From: Cohnella hashimotonis
GTDB taxonomy: Bacteria > Bacillota > Bacilli > Paenibacillales > Paenibacillaceae
Assembly (NCBI RefSeq): GCF_030014955.1
Contig: NZ_JAGRPV010000001.1
Coordinates: 3,348,001-3,412,000, forward strand
Length of the DNA: 64,000 nt
Direction of reading: 5' to 3'
Both the position numbers and the translations under genes were made by a program. Below the pieces are notes generated by a model, which searched no databases, was not told the DNA's origin, and saw nothing but the letters and a program-made list of their open reading frames with translations. Below, in pieces: positions 27,979-36,660 of this stretch (its first letter is position 1; each line of letters opens with the position of its first letter).

Positions 27979-29137
27979 CCTTTACTCCATGCAGCGTCTG
28001 TGAACGTATTGCAGCCTGCTCGCCCGGTCGGTAGACGATCGGCAGCATCTCGGCGGAAAGTCCGGGACCGAATGCGAGACATATGCCTTCCGAACGCGCC
28101 GCGTTTTCATCGCGTTTGGCCTTACGGATGGCATCGAGCACGAACAGCAGCGTCGCGGAGGACATATTGCCGAAGTCGCGCAATACGCCTCTGCTGTACC
28201 CGGTATGCATGTCTTCCAGTCCGAGCTCCGATTCGAGCGCGTCGAGAATGCCTTTTCCGCCGGGATGAATCGCCCAAATATCGGGCTGCGAATCCTTTTC
28301 CCCTAAAAAGGAAGCCAGGCGTTCCGGCAGGTAGCGGCCGATCAGCGCCGGTATACGGGAAGACAGATAGAGGTCGAAGCCGTGATCGCCGACTTCCCAG
28401 ACCATCTCGTTCTCGCCTTCCGGCAGCAGCGCGCTGCTCGGTCTTCCCAACTCGAACGCATCCCTCCCGTCGCCTGCCTCGGCGCCGATCACGCACGCGG
28501 ACGCTCCGTCCCCGAAAAACGATGCGCCGAAAAGCGCCTCCTTCTCTGCGGAAGGCTGAATGTGGAGCGTGCACAGCTCGACGCAAACGACAAGCACGGC
28601 TGCTTCAGGCTGCCCGCTCACGATATCGCGCGCCATCCCGATCGCCTTAAGTCCGGCTGCGCACCCGACAAAGTTCAGCGGGATCCGGTTCACCGAATCC
28701 TGTAATCCGAGCTGCTTGGCCAACACCGTGTCGAGCCCCGGCAGATACTGACCTGTGCAGCTGACCGTCACCAGATGCGTCAGCTCCGAGGGCGATATGC
28801 GCGCGTCGGAGAGCGCCGCAGACGCAGCACGCAGCGCTAACGGCACCGACGCCTGCTTGTAATTTGCCATGCGCTCCGAGGTCGCAGGCACCGCAAGTCC
28901 CGACAGCTGAGCGAAATAGCGGTTGCGCTCCGCCGGCTCGAGCAGGGCAGGTTCGCAGGTGTAGCGGGTTTGCACGCCGCATTGCTTGAACAGACGTCTC
29001 GCCCAGCGGGCAGCGTCGGGCGTCTCCCGAAGGGCCTCGGCCAGTCGCTGGGCCGTGTCCAGCTGGTCTAGCTTGTGCGCGGGCACCGCAGTCCCGATAC
29101 CGAGCATCGTTATTGGCTGCTCAATGGTCTCCATCAT
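27932..29137 (-). CDS. Type III polyketide synthase (alkylpyrone/alkylresorcinol synthase type)
   Basis: The chalcone-synthase-fold enzyme of about 401 residues has a complete catalytic triad: Cys159 in NFVGCAAG, His291 in WAIHPGGKG and Asn324 in RDFGNMSSAT. It would extend a fatty acyl starter with malonyl-CoA and cyclise the chain. The start is uncertain: ATG 29137 has GGGG 9 nt upstream, while in-frame codons at 29143, 29152 and 29170 are possible. It overlaps the methyltransferase gene by 47 bp. Confidence 0.92.
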   Translation of the reverse strand: MMETIEQPITMLGIGTAVPAHKLDQLDTAQRLAEALRETPDAARWARRLFKQCGVQTRYTCEPALLEPAERNRYFAQLSGLAVPATSERMANYKQASVPLALRAASAALSDARISPSELTHLVTVSCTGQYLPGLDTVLAKQLGLQDSVNRIPLNFVGCAAGLKAIGMARDIVSGQPEAAVLVVCVELCTLHIQPSAEKEALFGASFFGDGASACVIGAEAGDGRDAFELGRPSSALLPEGENEMVWEVGDHGFDLYLSSRIPALIGRYLPERLASFLGEKDSQPDIWAIHPGGKGILDALESELGLEDMHTGYSRGVLRDFGNMSSATLLFVLDAIRKAKRDENAARSEGICLAFGPGLSAEMLPIVYRPGEQAAIRSQTLHGVKGEIEPIDEAQLASHV

Positions 29138-29239
29138 ACGCATCAACCCCATTTCGTTCGGATATCGCAAGACAAGCTGCTATCCTTCACTTTATTCCGG
29201 GCGGCGTTCGAATATGTAAACAAGCTGTTTTCGCGCAAA

Positions 29240-29287
29240 AAGGAGCTGCCCTTTCAAGTCATCTAAATGACCTTTGGGCAACTCCTT
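29240..29287. terminator. Stem-loop terminator-like element
   Basis: AAGGAG-C-TGCCC pairs with GGGCA-A-CTCCTT around a loop that contains a smaller GTCAT/ATGAC stem. T runs follow on both strands. It separates the PKS cluster from the genes upstream of it on the minus strand. Confidence 0.6.
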
Positions 29288-29297
29288 GACTTTTGCG

Positions 29298-29458
29298 GCT
29301 ATCGACGCGGAAGACGAACGGGCAGCAACAATAGCTCAGTTTTCCGCAATCCCCGCGCATCCTGCTATCGGCGGCGAACGGGCGGACTACCTGCAATACG
29401 AAAATAGCTCAATTTTGACAATTTTGCGCTATACCCGCGCATTCCGATATCGGCAGGC
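29298..29458. repeat. Imperfect direct repeats in a gene-free stretch
   Basis: Two copies of about 65-80 bp start at 29298 and 29364 and share the ordered blocks CTATCG, GAACGGGC, AATAGCTCA(G/A)TTTT and CCGCGCAT; a third partial copy starts near 29446. The stretch 29138-29561 carries no convincing gene. This looks like a dispersed intergenic repeat family. Confidence 0.6.
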
Positions 29459-29479
29459 GCATGAGCACCTCTAGTCGAC

Positions 29480-29520
29480 AAACGGGACGAAGCAGGAGGT
29501 TCCTCCGCTTCGTCCCGTTT
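29480..29520 (-). terminator. Terminator after the small membrane protein gene
   Basis: Perfect 14-bp arms AAACGGGACGAAGC and GCTTCGTCCCGTTT are extended by a GGAGG/CCTCC inner stem. Confidence 0.8.
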
Positions 29521-29561
29521 GATTCATTCGCTTGTTTGATACGGCGCCGAACGAAACAAGG

Positions 29562-29765
29562 TTACCGATTCAATGCGTAAATCAGCACTGCAACGATTGC
29601 GACCGTACAAACGACATAGATCCAGCTCAGGTTCGCCCACTTCTTGCCCGTCTGCTGGAAGTAGCCCGGATTGCCTTCCTTATTCGTCCTCGATTGCCCG
29701 ATCGCGATCGTCGCCGCAAAGCCGACGACCATCACGACGATGACCAGAATAATCGGTATGATCAT
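29562..29765 (-). CDS. Small two-helix membrane protein, unknown
   Basis: The 67-residue product has a hydrophobic helix at residues 2-22, a polar NKEGNPGYFQQTGKKWANLS middle and a second helix at 47-64. The ATG is preceded by GGAGA at 6 nt and the gene is followed by a strong terminator. I do not recognise the family. Confidence 0.65.
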   Translation of the reverse strand: MIIPIILVIVVMVVGFAATIAIGQSRTNKEGNPGYFQQTGKKWANLSWIYVVCTVAIVAVLIYALNR

Positions 29766-29845
29766 ATCCGCTCTCCATTATTCGCAAGTTGCCATCATTA
29801 TAGCAAATTCGGCTTCCTGCCGCTAAGCGGCTGCCGCCTGTCGAG

Positions 29846-30835
29846 TTAGAGCAAGCGCTCGCGCAGCGCTTCGGCCGAATGCGGGGACAGGTGGCCGAGC
29901 GGAATGTCGAATACGGTTTTCGCGCCGGAAGCGCCTTCTTGCGACAATCGTGCGGCCGCCCGTGCATAGGCGACCAGGACGCTGGCGGTAAACTCGGGAT
30001 TGCTGCCCAGCTTGAGGCCGAATTCGATCAATTGCTGCGTGCCTTCTCCCGTCACGCCGCTGCGGAGAACAAACCCGCCGTGCGGCATGCCGCTATGCTC
30101 CGCCTGCAGCTTCTCCTCGGTAATAAACTCGACCGTCGTCTCGTAGTCCGAGAAGTAGTTGGGCATTTCTTTGATCTCGCGTTCGATGGCAGCTGTGTCC
30201 GCTCCCTGCTCGGCAACGACATAGCACAGTCGCTCATGCTTTTCCCGCGTCGTCAGCTCCGGGTTTTCCCCGCTGCGTACGCTGGCGATCGCGCGTTCGA
30301 CCGGGATCGTGTATTGGACGCCCGCTTTGACGCCGGGTACGCGCCTGATCGCATCCGAGTGACCTTGACTGACGCCTTTCCCCCAGAACGTATATTCCTT
30401 GCCCTGGGGCAGAATCGATTCAGCCAGCAAGCGGTTCATCGAAAACAGTCCGGGATCCCACCCCGTCGAAATGACGCTGACATTTCCGCCCTTGCGCGCC
30501 GCTTCGTCCACCGCTCGGTAAAACTCGGGAATTTTCGCGTGCGTATCGAAGCTGTCTACCGTATTGAAGCTTGCCGCAACAAGCGGGGTCTGCTCCGGCA
30601 GATCCGTCGCCGAGCCCCCGCACAGTATCATAACGTCGATCTCTCCGCGGAAGCGCTCGATATTCGAGATCGATTCGAATCTCGCATTAACGTTCGTGTC
30701 CGCCGACATGCGGGCTGCGTCGCGCCGCGTAAAAATCGCAACGAGCTCCATATCCTCGTTTTGTCCGATTGCCTTATGTACGCCGCGGCCCAGATTCCCG
30801 TAGCCGACGATTCCGACCCTGATTTTGGACGACAT
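29846..30835 (-). CDS. ddh: meso-Diaminopimelate D-dehydrogenase
   Basis: The 329-residue NADPH enzyme makes meso-diaminopimelate directly from tetrahydrodipicolinate, for lysine and peptidoglycan. It shows the nucleotide-binding VGIVGYGNLGRGV at 7-19, LCGGSATDLPEQ near 85-96, and the substrate loop STGWDPGLFSMNR near 148. The ATG at 30835 follows AAGGGGGA; an upstream Met at 30865 would lie in the promoter region. Confidence 0.94.
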   Translation of the reverse strand: MSSKIRVGIVGYGNLGRGVHKAIGQNEDMELVAIFTRRDAARMSADTNVNARFESISNIERFRGEIDVMILCGGSATDLPEQTPLVAASFNTVDSFDTHAKIPEFYRAVDEAARKGGNVSVISTGWDPGLFSMNRLLAESILPQGKEYTFWGKGVSQGHSDAIRRVPGVKAGVQYTIPVERAIASVRSGENPELTTREKHERLCYVVAEQGADTAAIEREIKEMPNYFSDYETTVEFITEEKLQAEHSGMPHGGFVLRSGVTGEGTQQLIEFGLKLGSNPEFTASVLVAYARAAARLSQEGASGAKTVFDIPLGHLSPHSAEALRERLL

Positions 30836-30866
30836 GATCGTTTCCCCCTTAGCGAATATCCACAAA

Positions 30867-30896
30867 AGTATAACTCACATGGGATGTAACTTGCAA
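30867..30896 (-). promoter_or_regulatory. Putative ddh promoter
   Basis: TTGCAA and TATACT are 18 bp apart on the minus strand, 32-61 bp upstream of the ddh start. Confidence 0.5.
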
Positions 30897-31041
30897 AGCT
30901 TGATTTTTCAACCCTTGACGCTGACATCATTCTTTCATGTCTCCGACAAACTTGATACCCGCTCGATTGTGGACAAGCGCCAATTTTGTGCTATGATGAG
31001 ACGAAGATCCCTCAACACAACTCGAATAGGAGAGATCAAGC

Positions 31042-31227
31042 TTGATCCAACTAAAGGAATTCCTCGATACCGAATATTCGCTCGCGGAAAAGAGAGCCAA
31101 TGAATTTTTGGCCGGATTGGAAGAAGAACAGGTCGTTAACATTTTGTACGGTTCGTACGCCAAGTCGCAAACGCAAGGCGTCGTCCATCAACGCGCTTCG
31201 ATTCTTGTGGTGTACAAAACGAAATAA
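31042..31227 (+). CDS. Sporulation protein Cse60
   Basis: The 61-residue acidic protein matches the Cse60 family, a small sigma-E-dependent sporulation protein of Bacilli, with QLKEFLDTEYSLAEKRANEF at the N-terminus and ASILVVYKTK at the C-terminus. The start is a TTG at 31042 with AGGAGA 8 nt upstream. It is monocistronic and followed by a terminator at 31276-31313. Molecular role is unknown. Confidence 0.85.
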   Translation: MIQLKEFLDTEYSLAEKRANEFLAGLEEEQVVNILYGSYAKSQTQGVVHQRASILVVYKTK

Positions 31228-31275
31228 CCGGAATTCGGAAGCTTCGACCTTGCTGCCATACGCCGGCTCGATACG

Positions 31276-31313
31276 AAAACAGCCTTGGACGGCATACGAT
31301 CCAAGGCTGTTTT
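31276..31313 (+). terminator. Terminator after cse60
   Basis: Perfect 14-bp arms AAAACAGCCTTGGA and TCCAAGGCTGTTTT with a 10-nt loop and a T run on the plus strand. Confidence 0.85.
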
Positions 31314-31483
31314 CGATTGATCCGTCTGTTTATAAATGCCGGAGATCCATAGGAGACTTGCCTGCGATTTTGTAGTGCACATTTTGCCGTTATTAATCTA
31401 TTTTGATATTGTAGATCTACACCTTCATCGAATTTCCACTATTAAACTTGATACCGTTATATGAGGGAGCTCTTAGAGGACAA

Positions 31484-32392
31484 ATGCCATTGAAGCCCCG
31501 CAGCAGAAAAATCGTCGCGACAGCCGCCGTGCTCTATACCTTGCTAGTATTGTTTTTTATGTTTCTCGCGTTCAACAGAACAAACAGATTAAGCGACGGA
31601 TTCACCTTCATGTTCGTGCCGGAAACCACGCCGCTGCGATTTCCCGAACCGACTTTTATGTGGTTGTTCAGTTTAGGCAATGTCGCTGCGTTCATGCCCT
31701 TCGGCATCATTATTCCTTATTTTTTTCGCTGGTCTTTTATGAAATTCGCCGCTTTTTTCTTGTTGGCGATTACGTTTTTGGAGACACTTCAGGCGCTGAC
31801 GCGACTCGGTTCCTTCGATGTGGACGACATTATTGCCAATACGTTAGGCGCGTTTATCGGGTATGCGGCCTGGCGGGCCGGCTTGGCGTCCGGACGCCGA
31901 GCGCGTAAATGGATGGTGACGGTCTTAAGCGCGATCGCGCTGCTGGCCGGCGTCATGCTCGTATCGGAAGGCTGGGATGCGGCAATCAAAAAGAAGGAAG
32001 GTGTCTTTCAAGCCTTAAACGTTGCTGGAGAATCCGATGCCTTGGCCGGGAGCTTCTCCGCATTCACCGTAGGCGGAGAGTCCATTAAGCCTCAATATAA
32101 TTCATACGTCGCCGGCTCAAGCTCAACATCAACCTATACGATCCATACGGGACATTTGAAGAACATTCATCTTTACGCAAATTACGGGATTCCGGATCGC
32201 TCGGCGCACGAAGGGCGCGTATCCATCTTCGCAGACGGTGCAATGTTCGCCGAATTCAGCGGCGAATACATATCCGGCATCGAAACGATCATGGTCCCTT
32301 TTAATCAGATTGACGAGCTTCGTATCGTCGTTGAAGGGAACGCGGTGCTCTGGGACATCGGCTATCGCAAAATGGAGCATTGGTGGGAGTAA
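31484..32392 (+). CDS. VanZ family membrane protein with C-terminal extracytoplasmic domain
   Basis: The 302-residue protein has a VanZ domain of four membrane helices (about residues 10-140) with the family strings AFMPFGIIIPY and FDVDDIIANTLGAFIGY, a further helix near 150-165 and a beta-rich domain of about 130 residues that standard VanZ proteins lack. VanZ-like proteins are linked with teicoplanin and lipoglycopeptide tolerance. I chose ATG 31484 (AGAGGA site) over a TTG at 31448, which has no ribosome site. Confidence 0.83.
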   Translation: MPLKPRSRKIVATAAVLYTLLVLFFMFLAFNRTNRLSDGFTFMFVPETTPLRFPEPTFMWLFSLGNVAAFMPFGIIIPYFFRWSFMKFAAFFLLAITFLETLQALTRLGSFDVDDIIANTLGAFIGYAAWRAGLASGRRARKWMVTVLSAIALLAGVMLVSEGWDAAIKKKEGVFQALNVAGESDALAGSFSAFTVGGESIKPQYNSYVAGSSSTSTYTIHTGHLKNIHLYANYGIPDRSAHEGRVSIFADGAMFAEFSGEYISGIETIMVPFNQIDELRIVVEGNAVLWDIGYRKMEHWWE

Positions 32393-32413
32393 ACTGCTCC
32401 CGAGGAAATACAG

Positions 32414-32466
32414 CGAAAACGCAGCAAGGCTGTCGAGATTCTCCCTCGACAGCCTTGCTGCGTTTT
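32414..32466. terminator. Bidirectional terminator
   Basis: Arms of 23 bp beginning GAAAACGCAGC and ending GCTGCGTTTTC, with a 7-nt loop, lie between the convergent VanZ and methyltransferase genes. It is the longest perfect stem in the window. Confidence 0.88.
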
Positions 32467-32554
32467 CCGTTACTGGATCAGGAGGCATTTCAGGTGCGAA
32501 CGTCGATGCCTCGCATTTTGTTCACGGCGACGAGCGCTCGCGCCTTCGCTTCTA

Positions 32555-34102
32555 TTAACCCAGCGCTGCAAGCAGCGTGAGCGCCTCCTCATGATCGGGC
32601 TCAAGCTCGAGCGCCCGCTGCAGATACGCTCTCGCCTCGTCCTCCTGCCCCAACTCCAGGCTGCAGATCGCGAGGCAAAAATAAACGGTCGATACCGGAT
32701 CGTCGTCGCCCTGCGCCGAGGCGTCCAGCAGCGGTTTGGCATCCTCGTACATGTCCATCTCGAACAGGATCAGGCCGGCGTCGAGAGCAAGGTCGTATCG
32801 TTGCGGCATGACGTAAAACGACGTCCACATTCGATGAATGCCGCTGCGCAAGTCCAGCTTCTCTTCGTCGTTCGCGTCCGCAAGCAGGCTGGAGATGCGC
32901 TTGGCCGTCTGAATGAACCATTCCGCATCGTACCCGCCGAGGCGCCAGAACGCGAGAATCTGCTGAAGTCGCAACGTCTCGATCTCGCGGTCGGCCAACA
33001 GCTTCAGGCTGAAGAAATCGTCGGGCCCGAACCGGGCCACGCTTTTGCGGTAGGCAAGTCTCGTATTCACATATTGCTTGGGCGACTCCAGCATGAGAAT
33101 GCAAGCCACATTGATATTTTTATAATGGTGGTCGGTAAAAAGCGCTTCAGCCCCCCTGCTCTCGAACACGTGCTGAATCGCGTGGTAGTTTGCCGTCAAG
33201 GAGATGCTGCCGTGATGGACGAGCTGCGGCGGCTCCGCGAAGCGCCAGTTGTCCAGCCGGTGATCTCCCTTATCCGCCGTGATCATGGCAAAGCCTGCGC
33301 GCGACAGCTGCCCGAGCCGTTCCAGGCAACGCAAGCCGATCTCCGGAAATAGCACATGCGAATCTTCAAGCTCGCGCTGATACAGCGCGATTACATCGCG
33401 ATACGGGTATCGCGCATCTTCGAATCGCGGCGCCCGCCGGTGCTCGTACGTCAGCGTCATCCGCCTGAGCTGCTCCGACAACGTCAATCCCGGCGCGGGC
33501 TCGGTCTGACCGACGACGACATCGCAGTCGTACACGAGGCCCTCTCCGATGTAGATGAGCTCCTGCGGAATGGCGTCGAAAAAGTAATTCGCGACGATAA
33601 GCAACGGCTGACGCAGCTGTCCGGGCGCGATCGTCTCGCCGGAGACGAGCAGCTTGAGCTCCGTATCGCGCTCGGCGTCGAAGGTCGCGAGGTCGAGCGC
33701 GCCTTGATCGATGAAGTTCGCCAAGGCCGGATGCCGGCGCCAGCCTTCCACGTTTTTAAGCGCGAGATCGGTCATGACGTAACGCAATGGCGGCAAAGCG
33801 ATGCCCGCGTACGCCTTGAGAAGGGCAAGCTCATGCAGCACATGGTAAGCCAGGCGTCCCGCGCCGGCGCCCAGCTCGACGAGCGTTACGGTCTCCTCCG
33901 TCGCCCCTTGCGTCGCCCGGTCCTGCAAAAAGCCGAAGATCATCTCCGCATAGGCCGCTCCGATCATCGGATTGCTCGTAATATATTGGGGCACCTGGTC
34001 GTTATTCCAGGCCTTCAAGCCCAGCTGCTCGTAATATGCGCGCTGAAGCTCCCAGACCGGCGCTTCGCTGAATCTGTATTTCTGACTGTCCGTCGCTGCC
34101 AT
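32555..34102 (-). CDS. SAM-dependent methyltransferase fused to TPR repeats (MidA-like)
   Basis: The 515-residue protein has an N-terminal methyltransferase of the MidA/NDUFAF7 type (ITSNPMIGAAYAEMI near 40, motif I VELGAGAGRLAYHVL near 75) and a long middle region. The C-terminal 90 residues or so form two TPR-like repeats, with CSLELGQEDEARAYLQRALE as the clearest. MidA proteins methylate an arginine of a complex I subunit; here the target is unknown. It is followed on the minus strand only by the bidirectional terminator. Confidence 0.75.
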   Translation of the reverse strand: MAATDSQKYRFSEAPVWELQRAYYEQLGLKAWNNDQVPQYITSNPMIGAAYAEMIFGFLQDRATQGATEETVTLVELGAGAGRLAYHVLHELALLKAYAGIALPPLRYVMTDLALKNVEGWRRHPALANFIDQGALDLATFDAERDTELKLLVSGETIAPGQLRQPLLIVANYFFDAIPQELIYIGEGLVYDCDVVVGQTEPAPGLTLSEQLRRMTLTYEHRRAPRFEDARYPYRDVIALYQRELEDSHVLFPEIGLRCLERLGQLSRAGFAMITADKGDHRLDNWRFAEPPQLVHHGSISLTANYHAIQHVFESRGAEALFTDHHYKNINVACILMLESPKQYVNTRLAYRKSVARFGPDDFFSLKLLADREIETLRLQQILAFWRLGGYDAEWFIQTAKRISSLLADANDEEKLDLRSGIHRMWTSFYVMPQRYDLALDAGLILFEMDMYEDAKPLLDASAQGDDDPVSTVYFCLAICSLELGQEDEARAYLQRALELEPDHEEALTLLAALG

Positions 34103-34149
34103 GCCTAAGCAACCTGCTTCCTTCTATTTTTTATGTCGCTGCGCCCGGA

Positions 34150-34944
34150 TCAGATCCGTCGCAGCGCCGTTGGCAATTCCAGGTGATCGACCGGCAATCC
34201 CGGGAAGGCGTCGCGCAGCAGCTTGACGACCGTGCGCATGCCAAGCTCTTCGCTCTTTTGATGGCCCAGAATGATCATTGCCTTGTTCATCCCCATATCC
34301 GCCGCATCCCGGACGTATTCGTTGGTCTCCCATTCGTTGGTCTCGCCGGCGATCAGCAATTCGATGTCCCGCTCCCGCAGATACGCCATTTGCGAACGTC
34401 CGCCGGGCGCACCGACAGCGAAGCCGAAGCGGGTGACGGCAAGCTCCGGATCTCCGGCGACCATGACGCTATCGATTCCCAGCTTGCGCTTAATCTCATC
34501 CGCAATAGACCGGACGGTCCGACCGCCGTCTTCCGGCAGCGTAAGCATCAACGTTTTGTCGGGGTCGGCGTACGCTTCCCAGTCAAGGGCACGCAGCATG
34601 CCGTCGACAATACCGTCGGGCTTGTATTGATGAATATAATCGTGAAGCCGGAAAACCGCTACGCCGGACGACTCGATCAAGGCGCGCTTGCGTTCGTACA
34701 CCGGGTCGCCGCTCAGCCAGTCCGTTTCGTCCAGGTGGTTGTAGTAGGTCGGTTCGTGCGTAATGATCAGATTGGCGCCTGATGCGATCGCGCGGCCGAT
34801 GACTTCGTAGGTGGCCAGGAATACGACTGCGACCCCTCTCACCTCTTCTTCCGGATTTCCGTTTTTGAGCGTATCGACCGTGTCTTCCCGTTTGCCGACC
34901 GGCGCGATCAAAGCATCCAGCACCTGCCCCACCGTAATCGCCAT
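34150..34944 (-). CDS. Nif3-like dinuclear metal-centre protein
   Basis: The 264-residue product is a Nif3/DUF34 protein of the short type, without the PII-like insert of YqfO. The metal-binding TTHEPTYYN-type string (IITHEPTYYNHLD) lies near 60-70, and a second site near GMNKAMIILGHQKSEE in the C-terminal half. It forms hexameric rings with two metals; a role as GTP cyclohydrolase or metal-damage repair protein has been proposed for relatives. It lies 47 bp upstream of the methyltransferase-TPR gene. Confidence 0.88.
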   Translation of the reverse strand: MAITVGQVLDALIAPVGKREDTVDTLKNGNPEEEVRGVAVVFLATYEVIGRAIASGANLIITHEPTYYNHLDETDWLSGDPVYERKRALIESSGVAVFRLHDYIHQYKPDGIVDGMLRALDWEAYADPDKTLMLTLPEDGGRTVRSIADEIKRKLGIDSVMVAGDPELAVTRFGFAVGAPGGRSQMAYLRERDIELLIAGETNEWETNEYVRDAADMGMNKAMIILGHQKSEELGMRTVVKLLRDAFPGLPVDHLELPTALRRI

Positions 34945-35082
34945 GAATGCTCCCCTCCCCTATACGTCCTTTTCGATTCCGCATGTCTTGCTTTCTTTGG
35001 CATCGTACCATAGTCCGGCCGCGGTCTCCAAACCGAGGTTTCAACGATGGAATATGAATGGAGAGGTTTGTCCTTGCCGCGG

Positions 35083-35694
35083 TTAACGCATGCGAGACTG
35101 ATCGAGTCCGTGGCTCGAGGCTGTCGTGATGATCAGCATCTGCTTCGCGATTTCTTCCTCCGTTTGCCGAAGCCCGTTTTGCAGCCAGTTCTTGTAAATG
35201 CCGATCGCGCCACCGATGATCCAATCGATATACAGGTCGTATTCGATGGCGGACGAGAGTGTGCCGGCTTTTCGAAACGTTTTATGCAGCGAAGCGCTCA
35301 TCTGGTCGTGAAGCCGGTTGGACAGATCGGGCACCCCGTTGGTCAGCAGCATGATGCGATAAAATTCGGCGTGTTTTTTGATATGCCTGACCGAACTGCG
35401 AATCGTCCGGTAGAGCTCGTCGGACGAAGCGAACCCCTGCGCATCTCCGGGGCTGGCCTCGATGATGTCGCCATACTCGGAAAGCACGTCGTCGACGATC
35501 TCGTTGAGCAGTTCTTCTTTTGTGGAAAAGTGATCGTAGAAAGTCACTCTGTTGATGCTGGCCGCCCTCGCGATTTCGTTCGTCTTGATCAGGCTGAACG
35601 GCTTCTCCGACAACAGCTGCAGCAGCGCAGCTTTAAGCGCTTTGCGGGACCGGACGACCCTTGTATCGGACTCGTGCGCACGCGCCATCCGCAT
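35083..35694 (-). CDS. TetR/AcrR family transcriptional repressor
   Basis: The 203-residue protein has a TetR helix-turn-helix (IKTNEIARAASINRVTFYDHF, residues about 36-56) and a C-terminal ligand-binding domain of the TetR_C group. It is divergent from the SDR gene, and the intergenic region contains two palindromes. The ATG at 35694 follows AAAGGGG. It probably represses itself and the SDR gene. Confidence 0.88.
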   Translation of the reverse strand: MRMARAHESDTRVVRSRKALKAALLQLLSEKPFSLIKTNEIARAASINRVTFYDHFSTKEELLNEIVDDVLSEYGDIIEASPGDAQGFASSDELYRTIRSSVRHIKKHAEFYRIMLLTNGVPDLSNRLHDQMSASLHKTFRKAGTLSSAIEYDLYIDWIIGGAIGIYKNWLQNGLRQTEEEIAKQMLIITTASSHGLDQSRMR

Positions 35695-35743
35695 CGATTT
35701 CCCCTTTCGCGCGAGTGCGATATTTCCTTTTTTGCGGTTAGAC

Positions 35744-35814
35744 TACACATTCGGGCAAAGTGTACGCCGTGAGCCTGTCCCGTTCGTTATTATTATAGGC
35801 GACACGATGTCGCC
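35744..35814. promoter_or_regulatory. Two palindromic operators between the TetR and SDR genes
   Basis: A perfect palindrome GGCGACACGATGTCGCC lies at 35798-35814, directly after a TATTAT that could be the SDR -10 box. A second inverted repeat TACAC-N11-GTGTA lies at 35744-35764, nearer the repressor gene. Both are suitable TetR-dimer sites. Confidence 0.6.
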
Positions 35815-35856
35815 AAACAACATAGCCTACAATACACTTTCCGGAGGATGATTCGA

Positions 35857-36618
35857 ATGAAGCTGCAGGACAAGTCAGTCGTCATAACGGGCGCCGCCTC
35901 GGGCATGGGCAAAGCGATGGCCTTGCTGTTCGCCCAAGAAGGCGCGAAGGTCGTCGTCGCCGACATCAACGCTGCGGCCGTCGACGCGGTCGTCGCCGAG
36001 ATCGCGTCGACAGGCGGTCAGGCCAAAGGCGTCGTTGCCAACGTTTCCAAGGAAGATGACGTATCACGAATGATCGATACGGCCGTCGAGAGCTTCGGAA
36101 GCCTTGACGTTCTTGTCAACAATGCAGGCATCATGGACGGCATGATGTCCGCCGAAGCGGTTACCGACGAGATGTGGACGCGCGTGATGGACATCAACGT
36201 GACGGGCCCGCTGAGGGCGATTCGCAAAGCGCTGCCGATCATGAAGGCGCAGGGCAAAGGCGTCATCATCAACACCGCTTCCGTAGGCGGTCTGTTCGGC
36301 TCCCGCGCAGGCGCCGCGTATACGGCCTCCAAGCATGCCGTCATCGGCCTGACCAAAAATGTCGGCTTCCAATACGGCAAGCTCGGCATTCGCTGCAACG
36401 CGATCGCGCCAGGCGCCGTCGCGACGAATATCGGCATCGGCGGCTCGCAGCCCGATCCGTTCGGTCTCGAGCAAGCGATGGCCGGCATGGCGCTCCAGCG
36501 TACTGACGTCGGCGATCCGGCGGCGATCGCCTCAGTCGCGCTGTTTCTGGCCTCGGAAGACTCGGCGTTCGTCAACGGCACCGTCGTGACGGCGGACGGA
36601 GGATGGTCAGCTTACTGA
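35857..36618 (+). CDS. Short-chain dehydrogenase/reductase
   Basis: The 253-residue classical SDR has the cofactor motif TGAASGMG (residues 11-18), NNAG (near 88), the catalytic Ser in NTASVGG and the YTASK active-site string near 154, and the C-terminal NGTVVTADGGWS typical of 3-oxoacyl-ACP reductase-like enzymes. The ATG at 35857 follows GGAGG by 9 nt. The substrate is unknown; control by the divergent TetR suggests a xenobiotic or fatty-acid-like inducer. Confidence 0.9.
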   Translation: MKLQDKSVVITGAASGMGKAMALLFAQEGAKVVVADINAAAVDAVVAEIASTGGQAKGVVANVSKEDDVSRMIDTAVESFGSLDVLVNNAGIMDGMMSAEAVTDEMWTRVMDINVTGPLRAIRKALPIMKAQGKGVIINTASVGGLFGSRAGAAYTASKHAVIGLTKNVGFQYGKLGIRCNAIAPGAVATNIGIGGSQPDPFGLEQAMAGMALQRTDVGDPAAIASVALFLASEDSAFVNGTVVTADGGWSAY

Positions 36619-36660
36619 TTTTTGAACTTGCTGACGCTTCTGCTTATTATGAAGGCGTGA

